Part shown: positions 56,277 to 64,000 of the stretch, in pieces
Layout of the letters: every line of letters starts with the position of its first letter
How positions within the stretch are numbered: the stretch's first letter is position 1
Assembly (NCBI GenBank): GCA_010093485.1
Contig: MU001508.1
Location: 1,130,051-1,194,050 of the forward strand
DNA length: 64,000 nt
Source of the DNA: Karstenula rhodostoma CBS 690.94
Taxonomy: Eukaryota; Ascomycota; Dothideomycetes; Pleosporales; Didymosphaeriaceae
Reading direction: 5' to 3'
The notes under the pieces: model-generated
Told to the model about the DNA's origin: nothing
What the model saw: the letters and a program-made list of their open reading frames with translations, nothing else
Database searches by the model: none
Program-made: the position numbers and the translations under genes

Positions 56277-58632
56277 TCAAGCATATCGTGCATCTTCAAA
56301 GCCGAGACAACTCCGCAACGTTCCCCAAATATATTCCAGACATGTCTGGAGAGGATTTCTTCTTTCCTCTGATAATGGGATTGGATTGTATTCACCCATC
56401 AAAGGTGCATTCTCATCCAAGTTGCTATCATCGTACATCGACCCGGGAATTGATTCAGCGGCGTCCCTTGTGTCTGCTTCCACGTTACTTGGTTCCATCC
56501 TGCTCTGAGAAAAAGTGGACATTTCCGAAGAAGACAACTCTGAACGGTGCGTGGGTCTCTTGCGGATAGGCTCACGTATCCTTGTACAGTACTCAGAGTC
56601 CTCTAAACAGTTCGCAGAGATTTTCGTGAGCTTCCGAACAATCTTATCGCAGTCCGCTCGATTGCCTGGATTCATTCGTAGTAGATCTTCGTGAACGAGA
56701 TCGAGTACATCAAAGACAAAGTCGCTGCAAGCTTTTGATGTCCTTCGATCCTCCGATAGAAACCTTTGTATACCGGCCACTGATGGTTTCAGCGTAGCAC
56801 GGCGATGGCTCTTCGTCTGGACACCTTTTCGAAAGGGTATCAAACGATCCCACGATGGTTGCTCAACCGAGCGTACATCGTAGAAGTTATCCATACGTAT
56901 CCCGCTTGCCGTATCCTCACTTCGTCTCTTGGAAAAGCTGTCGACCCCGTCCCAGCCATCCACATACCAAACGATGAACTCCATCAGCACGCAGCCTAGG
57001 GACCACATGTCGTATTTCTGCGATACTACCCCCACAACATCGAACTCCGGGGCTTGGTAGGTTCCGGTTACACCTTTCGCGTTGGCACCAGATTTCGAGA
57101 ATTTTGAGTGGAAGTCTGCCAACCCAAAATCGGCAAGCTTTAAGATACCCGGACTTCTTCCTTCTGTTCCAACGCTGTTGTCCTCAAACCAAAGAATATT
57201 TTCTGGTTTTATATCGCCGTGTCTCCCGTGCGTGCGGGTATCAGGAGGCATCAAGAGGGTGTCTGCGTTGCGTCCGAACCGTTGCGTGTCATGGACATTA
57301 CTCAACGCGTCAGTAATACCAAGCATTTGCTGGCATAACCAGTGAGCAGTTCGGCCCGATGCACGAGCGGTAGAATCGAGCTGGCTGTTCCAGAAATCTT
57401 GTAAGTTTCCATTTGCCCATGGAAAAATCATATGAAAATGACCTTTATAGGAGAAGCTCCCCAGGAGCCGTATAATTTGTGTGTGGTCTAGATCATTCAA
57501 ACGCCGTAGCACCTGCGCCTCGTAATTTTCTAATTCGCCTCGCTGTTTATATTCTTCTTCACTACGACGAAGTCTCTTCACGGCGAAGTGAATATCTGAT
57601 CCTCGAGTCTAAACGATGTCAGATCAATATTTTCCTCTGTTTTTAGTGACCTACCGATGCTGAGGAAAGACTGTGGTGCGCAGGGTGAATCTTGACGCGC
57701 CGAACCTGCGCATACCCACCTTGGCCGTCCATCTCAAATCCTTCACTGGGCATTTGTTCGTTTTTGATGAATGGAAGTCCCGGATATAGGTTCAGGTCAT
57801 AGTGAGTGATCTTCTGGTTTGGTTCCAGGCTCAGTTCGAAGTAGGGTGCCAGTACCTCCCACTGATGGCTATGAAATCCTTCAAAAAAATTTCGCCTCTT
57901 GAAGATGTCGTGATCTATTCTCTTCCCATATCTGTCATTGACTTCAAAACGACCATTTAATTTTTCTTGGATCAGGAAAGGAAGTTGGTGATCGCAGATA
58001 TCATGCTTGATGAACGGTACAACTTTCGCTGTTTTCTCCATCAACCCTAGTATTGCGAAAATCTTGCGCTTGGTCCGAAGATTTTTTTCCTTATCCGAAG
58101 CATGCTTTCCCATGATGTTCTCCGCCATACGGTTTGCATCGTTGGGTGTATGCCAACGGCGAAGTTCTTCCGCGACGTTATTCACTTGGATTGCCTGGTC
58201 GAAAACATCCAGTGGAAGGAATTCGTATTTCGCGTCACCCCTATACTTTTCAAGGGCGGTACGAAGATTAGCTTCCAGAGGCGAAAGATGTGGTGATTTT
58301 ATGGCGGCCGGATTATCCTGTGGTGCTTCCCCATTAGGCTGCTCCCAACTTGGTACAATAATAGGAGCAACGCTGGTCCTTGGTCTAGTGCTATTGTCTT
58401 CTATATTTACACCCTTCCCTGGCTGGAATGTTACATCTCCTTCGTTTTCCAGTGATTCTGCTTGCAATCGCGCATTACTAGTCTGCAGATACCAGTTAGT
58501 AGATCACGCTGTTTAGCGATGCACAACGCTCACCACCGAAGAGTCTGTTGCATTGTCTATGATGGGAGCTAGGCCGGGGGGAGAATTTGCTTCATTCGCA
58601 TTTGACCAACGTTCCACTGGCGAAGGTCTCAT
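56277..58632 (-). CDS. Protein kinase 2, paralogue of kinase 1
   Basis: Three exons (58534-58632, 57655-58482, 56277-57608) encode about 752 residues. The N-terminal helical domain carries RKIFAILGLMEKTAKVVPFI and HDICDHQLPF, matching ILALMEKLKYIDKFI and KICDQDLPL of kinase 1. The kinase domain has GGYAQVRRVKIH, the lysine in FAVKRL, the catalytic HGDIKPENILW, an intact ADFGLADF, and GTYQAPEFDV. The tail is about 120 residues, Ser/Glu-rich, and ends in LEYIWGTLRSCLGFEDARYA, which has some amphipathic, membrane-seeking character. The second intron (57609-57654) splits the kinase lobe at the same site as in kinase 1, so the pair arose by duplication. It converges on the CorA-like gene, with only about 110 bases between the two stop codons. 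Confidence 0.87.
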
Positions 58633-59631
58633 GATAGAGGTTGTCTACACGACATGAAACGAACCGCGATTGCTAAGTGCGAAGGATCAAGGGTCATGGT
58701 CCCAAGCACCGGAAATCCTGCTCCCAAGGTTGGTCTTCCCGCTATCCACCCACACATGATTCCCAAAATGGCAGGCGTTCATGCGGCCTCGTCTTCTCTT
58801 TCAGCCTCGAGCTCCCGGCCAAAGAACTGTGCCTGGATGGAACAGACCGAAGATATACAGACGCCTCGCGAAAGCGAATAGCTACACCCCTCACACTTGC
58901 GCGAATGATGCTGACTTTTGCGGGTTTTACAGAGCGGTGCAGCTCATAGAGACCAGTATTCTTCACATGTACTTGGAGGCGATGAGACATTAAGGGATCG
59001 CCGAACACGACCAGCAAGCGAGGTGGGGCGGCAGCCCGAGATTGCGATGCGAATGATTCTGACTGTACATATGTCGCACAGTAGGCTGCGCCCGGCGCAG
59101 TTGGTTGCCTTCCTATCATTAAGCGAATGCGTGACCAATAAAACACTCGACCGTGGCTCCCAGGAGATGATTCTTTGCTGGCTCCAGCAGTGTGGATGCT
59201 GGTACTCGAAGCAACCGGAAAACGAAAGCAGCCACCAAGAGCTTAGAAATCATTCAATAGGCCGTGTGGGGCAAAATAAATGGGGACCTTATGATCCGTC
59301 CCATGATCAGGCTGATTTCGCAATCTTGTGAGCTGAACGCCTGCATTCGAGAGGGTGGGTGGCTTGCACTTACTATTGGATTAAAGTGTAGGAGTTGCGT
59401 TTTGCCCGCGGCGTCATCTATCAGCCACATTATTCAATGGATTCCGGCCCCGGTTCCAGGTCCCCCATCATCCCTCAACTTTTGCGGATCTTTCCTATTC
59501 ACCTACAAACCCCAGATCTATCCACACAAAATTAGCAACCATACCAAGGGGTCATCTTCAAAAGCTTCAAAGTGGACTCTACTCCAACACAGACTGTACC
59601 AGTCTCCGAAGATCGTCCCTCCTTATTGGTC

Positions 59632-59871
59632 ATGAATGGAAGAAACGAGTTCCGCGTTCCCGCCAAATCCGTGTCCAGTCCAAATCACTTGTTATGGGCA
59701 GTCAGTGAATTAGCAGGTGCCAACAACTATTCCATAGAGGTAAGCAGTCTTTCCTGGGTATTACCCACCATCTAACGAAGCAATTAGATGAGGCACAACG
59801 TATACAGTATATCCGTAAAAAACAACATCGAGTTTGTGCGTGGTTTCAGTAACATCATGAGAATAGGCTAA
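59632..59871 (+). CDS. Possible small two-exon gene or gene fragment
   Basis: Two short exons (59632-59739 and 59788-59871) join in phase to about 63 residues, from MNGRNEFRVPAKSVSSPNHL to KNNIEFVRGFSNIMRIG. The 48-base intron between them has ideal signals: GTAAGC, TCTAAC, then TTAG. The frame is open further upstream to about 59536, so the real start may be earlier or in another exon. No family was recognised. The intron signals are the only real support. Confidence 0.35.
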
Positions 59872-60867
59872 CTTGGACATCACCAAAGGCCGCTATCGTG
59901 AACAAATACCTAAGCCGATAGGAATCTGGATTGTTCGAGGATCCTGGTGGCTCTGAGCAGTTTCGCACTTTTGGGACAAGTCTGCCATCGGCCTCAAAAC
60001 GATCGCATCGCATCGTTCTAACGCCAACTTCCGAATATTTCCTCGTTCATCACCCTAGCTTCGATAACTTCACCCTCGCTTCGATAACTTCACTCACAGA
60101 GATGACGGACTGGATATATGTTCGTTCTTCGCGCCGGCGCTTCCTCCATATATCCTATATTATGTGTTTACTTCTTCGCGTGTGCAGCGACCACCTATAT
60201 ACTCACTTATCTTAGATTTACCTCTTTATACATATGAAATCAGATATATTTCATTCGTCTCGATCAATCAAATGACATCCCAAAGCCTCAATGATCTTGC
60301 GCCAAGCCTAACATATGGATTGGTGGAATGCATGAAACTGAATGAAGAAACTGTGGGTTACCTCGCCGACGATTGCTCCAGCCCAAGGGCAATGACGATC
60401 CACGATCGCACGCAACGTTTAACTCGCGGTAGTGATGGGCGCGATCGGGCTCCTAGTTACGGCGCTTGTCACACCACTGTCTGCTACTTCTTACCGAGAC
60501 CTAACACCGTCAGCCCGAAATAATCCCATGCTAGGGACCCACTGATATCTTTCAAGACTTCTTCTCGGCCACGTGGTAACAAAGGATAGGCTTGAGACAC
60601 AAACTTCATCTTGTGCAGATGCACCCAATGTTGAAGCTCGCAAGGCAAAAGATCTCCTGCACCCAATAAACTTGCGCCACGCACGCGCTCGCGGACACCT
60701 CACCTCGTTGTGACCTGTCTTTGGACGCAGGTCTCTTGCTAGCACAAATCCATACAGGATATAATTACAATACTCTAGCATTATGGCTTAGAAGATAATT
60801 GCAAAGCCGTAATGCTGATGACATTCTCACAGCGACAGTCGATCGTGATAAACGAGAGACTGCAGCA

Positions 60868-60951
60868 CCTCCCTCCTCCTTATAGGCGCCCTCCTAATAG
60901 GCACCTATAGGTACCTCCCTATTATCTTCTATAACTCCGGGATCCCCACAT
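60868..60951 (-). repeat. Dispersed repeat R3, copy c (minus strand)
   Basis: On the minus strand it begins TGTGGGGATCCCGGAGTTAT and continues through ATAGGGAGGTACC and GGAGGGCGCC to AGGAGGAGGGAG. It follows R3b closely with several transitions (for example GCGCCC to GTACCT type changes). Confidence 0.65.
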
Positions 60952-61321
60952 GTCAGCGATAGATGTAAACATCGTGTGTAGAAAAAGTCGAGAAACCTAT
61001 AAAGAGGCTGAACACGAAAGCCACGGCCTCTTACAATGAGTGCACGATTATTCCTTAGGTTAGTGTCTAGGCTAAGGCACTTTTGCCTCCAGGGGACGAA
61101 GCAGCAGTGAAGGATTAGGGAAATCCATACCTTAGGATTTACGCCTACTATGGCACGCTGTTGAGGGCTTAAATAAAGTAGAGGATTGGGTAAAGTAGCT
61201 CCGTGACCCAGCCATGTGACAGAACCATCCAGAAGCAACGCAAACGTCCAGCCGTGGAACCTCCAGGCAGAATGGGAAGAACAGAGCATAAGTATGATCT
61301 TCCGGTACGGAATACTTCCCT

Positions 61322-61384
61322 ATTGACTCTTCGCGCTTTTGCAAGCCGCGGCAAACCGCATGACAGGAACCTAGTGGGGTACCG
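61322..61384 (-). repeat. Dispersed repeat R1, copy D (minus strand)
   Basis: On the minus strand it reads GGTACCCCACTAGGTTCCTG, GCGGTTTGCC, then GCGGCTTGCAAAAGCGCGAA and GAGTCAAT. It lies 370 bases from R3c in the same R1-then-R3 order as at 34.6-34.8 kb. Confidence 0.7.
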
Positions 61385-62132
61385 ACTGAGATACAAAGAT
61401 CTCCCTTATCTAGATCTAACGGGTTTTCACCTGCGTAAAGACCGGGCACACATGTCTCTCGCAATTCGATCGAAATAGAGCGGTAAGCAATGTTATCTGA
61501 CGTAGTCGAACAAACATCCTGGAGAACGGCATCCTATACCAGGTCCTTGTCTTCTCGAACACAGAGCGGCCACGTACTTGCACTATTATAATCTACAGCT
61601 CAGGAAACAAATCCACCGAGATAGCGGTGCTGCGATGCATTTTTTATAGCTAGGAAACATACCAAAGTCTGGAATCGATGTCCGCTATCTCACACCCGAA
61701 GATAGGTTGATGTCCAAGACGCAACGGGATGACCGGTGAGTTTTACTACACAGGAAGGAAGTATGGAACGACGTACGTTCGAACCAAAACCTGATGCGGA
61801 CGCTTCCGCGACGTAGTCGAGGGCTGTTGCGAGGTTATGTTGGAGTTAGTATGAGTTCTTTCGCCGAGTTGTCAAGGACGCTTTAGCTCGTAAAGGCGGT
61901 ACAAGAGTGCAATACAAGAGATGCTCAACCATCACCATGGGGGGTCTGAGTCAAGGGGGATGTCCAGAAGATGAATTTCGGCCCACCCATCTCCGAAGAG
62001 AAAGCTTACGGCGAATATTACGTTGTTGACCTTCTCGCTCACGCTACCACCCGCGGCGGCCAATTCCACATCGACTCCCCCGCCGTGATCCCTCACCTTA
62101 AACACATATTCCCCACAACGTATACCCCACAC

Positions 62133-63541
62133 CTACTTAAAAATCTTCCCAAAAACCTTCTTCCCCTTGCCCACCAACTCCCTCGCCTCCCTCTTTAAAT
62201 CGTCCTGCGCCCCAAACCCACTCCCCCTCCCCGTCAACCCCCCCAGCCCCCCACAATGTCCCTTCCCCCCACAAGCACCCCCATCGCACCCATGCAAGAA
62301 ATGCTCCACGTCGCTGCAACACCGCCCACAGTACCCATTCCCCATGAACGGGCCATGCTCGCCCCACCCCACGCGCATGACGCGCGCTTTCCTGCCTTCC
62401 CAGCCCGTCTTTGCGTCTGTGGCGTGGAAAACGCCCCACACCTCGTGGCCGCCGGGGCCGTTGACGGTGACGAAGTTGCCGTGGCCCGGGCCGTAGGGCG
62501 GGGTGTCGTCGCGGGCGGCTTGGATGAGGGGGAAGGGGGATTTGTGCCAGGATTGCGGGGAGAGGGGGTGGCCGCCGGTGAAGTGGAGGATGTTCATTTT
62601 GTACTCGTGGGTCCTTTGGGGGGTGTTATTGAGTGGTTTTTCTTTTTTGGGGAGGGATGACTTACCAGCTTCCAGCGCATGAGTAGACGATACCCGCCCA
62701 TCGGCCATCAGGCGAGCACAGGAACTGGCTAAATTTGCGGGTACAAAGTCAGTTGAGTCACAAAAGTGGGTTCATGTACAAAGTGTCTATGTCTACGACA
62801 TAGCGACTTTGTACCGGGGAGTATCTTACGGGCCCTCGTTTATACCGCTCTTTCCACTGTACTCCCACGGATTTTCTGGTGTGCTGATGCGTATCGGATG
62901 GCCTTGGCATTGCGTCGGGCTCACCATCTCGATGATGTAGATCTCTTGCTTGCTCTCATCATTTCCCGTACCAAGCGGCCACCCGGAGTACACGAAGCAC
63001 AGTCCACCATGCAACGAAATCACTGTGCCGTCGATAGCCCACTGATCTTTGGGCATCCCCTCTAACCGTCCTGCAAACTCCCACTTCGACGAGTCCATCG
63101 GATCCTGGTCTGCAGGCGGCCCAGCAACGACAAACATGCGGTGAGATTTATTGCCATGCTTTGGATCAGTGGCCGCAAAGTAAACATACCAGCGGCCATG
63201 CAGAGAGTGCAGTTCCGGTGCCCATAGATCGCCGGAGTATTCCTTGTCGGGTGGTGGACGCCTAGATTCATCAGTATAGAACCCCTAGCTTTTCCCTGAA
63301 TTCGAATCAAAGAAATATGAACTCACCACACACACACCTTCCTCGCCCGCCCCTCAAACCCAAACAGACTATCCGCCGCCCAAACCTCAACGCGATCCCC
63401 CACCGTAAACGTCATGTAAAAAGTGCCTTTATCCCAAATCACATACGGATCCGGACAAGTCCTGTCTGTAATCGTCAAGATGTGGTCGTTGTATGCCGTG
63501 GGGCCGCCCTGCTGCTGCTGGCCGGGGACGTGGTGTGCCAT
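62133..63541 (-). CDS. GH43-type glycoside hydrolase, intracellular, with Gly/Cys-rich tail
   Basis: Four exons (63336-63541, 62830-63261, 62666-62728, 62133-62613) encode about 393 residues. The five-bladed beta-propeller hallmarks are in place: TDRTCPDPYVIWDKGTFYMT with the base Asp, SGDLWAPELHSLHGRWYVYF, QWAIDGTVISLHGGL with the pKa-modulating Asp, and KSGINEGP with the acid Glu. VNGPGGHEVWGVFHATDAKT follows in the last blades. GH43 enzymes act on arabinans, xylans or related glycosides. There is no signal peptide; the start at 63541 leads straight into a Gln-rich segment. A cytosolic role on short oligosaccharides is therefore likely. The last 75 residues are unusual, with paired and regularly spaced cysteines and glycines (CGRCCSDVEHFLHGCDGGAC), then a basic helix. 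Intron 2 (62729-62829) contains a strong hairpin. Confidence 0.8.
62776..62814. repeat. Perfect-class hairpin inside an intron
   Basis: Arms GTACAAAGTGTCTATGTC (62776-62793) and GACATAGCGACTTTGTAC (62797-62814) pair at 16 of 18 positions around a TAC loop. A further GGTACAAAGTC copy lies at 62739-62750, still within the same intron. Confidence 0.8.
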
Positions 63542-64000
63542 TTCCACCCTTTCCTTTGTGATGGAATCCCACTCGTTTCGTAGGATTAGCTGCTGGATTC
63601 CGGGAATGGTAGATGGAGGTTTGGTAGGTTAGGTGGGGTAGGGCGGGGGGAGAGAGAGGGTGGTGCGCCTTGGTTGGGTTGTGGCTGGTGAAACGCGCGT
63701 GTGACGTCAGCGATCGCGAGTTTGGCAACGTTGGCGTGTTTGAATCGCAGTTATTAGTTTTGTGTCGGTACGCATGTGTTGGTGAGGGGAAACTATTGGG
63801 ACCATGCGTGCCTGATCTTCTCGTGCGGCTTCCACGCCCTGCTGCTTGCCACCATCCATGTGAGCATTCGTTCCTGGAACGTAGTAGCGGAACAGTGACT
63901 ATGTAATACAGAGACAGGCACCTTGACTGGTACGACACCGCACAGTACTATTTGACAATAGTATATTGCTCCAAGACTGCTTCTACAGACATCGTGAGTC
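63542..64000. other. Upstream region of the GH43-type gene
   Basis: 459 bases to the window edge with no supportable gene on either strand; it presumably includes the promoter of the hydrolase gene. Confidence 0.45.

Larger units (their letters stand above)
58633..62132. other. Gene-poor, repeat-bearing region
   Basis: 3.5 kb with no confident gene. It holds a possible tiny two-exon gene (59632-59871), a duplicated CTTCGATAACTTCAC word near 60057-60095, R3 copy c and R1 copy D. The 370 bases between R3c and R1D may be the interior of the parent element. Confidence 0.5.

Noticed and set aside
61780..61800. GTTCGAACC resembling a tRNA T-loop
   Set aside because: No acceptor, anticodon or T-stem pairing could be built around it; no tRNA or rRNA gene was found in the window.
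1..64000. CRISPR arrays, telomeric repeats, or intact transposase/reverse-transcriptase genes
   Set aside because: None seen on either strand; repeats present are short dispersed or palindromic elements without coding capacity.

Overview
The window looks like chromosomal DNA of a filamentous ascomycete (Pezizomycotina). Its genes carry many short introns (45-120 bases) with GT...CTAAC...AG signals. The repertoire includes Zn2Cys6 regulators, CFEM and WSC cell-wall proteins, a PL4 rhamnogalacturonan lyase, a Sde182/DUF1593 protein and a GH43-type hydrolase. Gene content and the many lineage-specific ORFs would suit a plant-associated Dothideomycete, but the class cannot be fixed from sequence alone. 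Gene models below were assembled by hand from reading frames and splice signals. Most multi-exon models close in frame to a whole number of codons.

Layout. 1-13.3 kb is gene-dense and ordinary: an HSL-type esterase (minus), a divergent acyl-CoA dehydrogenase, an APH-fold kinase, a GNT1-like glycosyltransferase, a regulator with two tandem Zn2Cys6 fingers, and a BTB/POZ protein. The dehydrogenase and kinase are the two halves of the animal ACAD10/11 fusion, encoded here as neighbours. 13.3-16.2 kb has no confident gene; it holds a palindromic MITE-like element and dispersed repeats. 16.2-26 kb encodes surface and secreted proteins: CFEM, a double WSC protein, an F-box-like protein, PL4 lyase, and a divergent secreted protein. 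26.7-35.5 kb has tandem paralogues with and without a RING finger, several lineage-specific hypotheticals, and a RING ORF that lacks its first zinc ligand.

36-49.6 kb begins with an intact DUF1593 hydrolase-like gene and a PQ-loop membrane protein, then enters a zone of decay. It contains an SDR remnant, two broken Zn2Cys6 regulators, a damaged AAA ATPase and a heavily deleted zinc alcohol dehydrogenase, around one still-open MaoC/HTD2-like hydratase. This looks like the wreck of a small catabolic or secondary-metabolism cluster. 50.5-58.7 kb carries two paralogous unusual protein kinases flanking a CorA-like membrane protein, which is the best candidate here for an undescribed system. 58.7-62.1 kb is repeat-rich and gene-poor. 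The window ends with a GH43-type gene whose second intron holds a long hairpin.

Three dispersed repeat families (R1, R2, R3) recur between 12 kb and 61.4 kb and sit at the edges of decayed or truncated genes.
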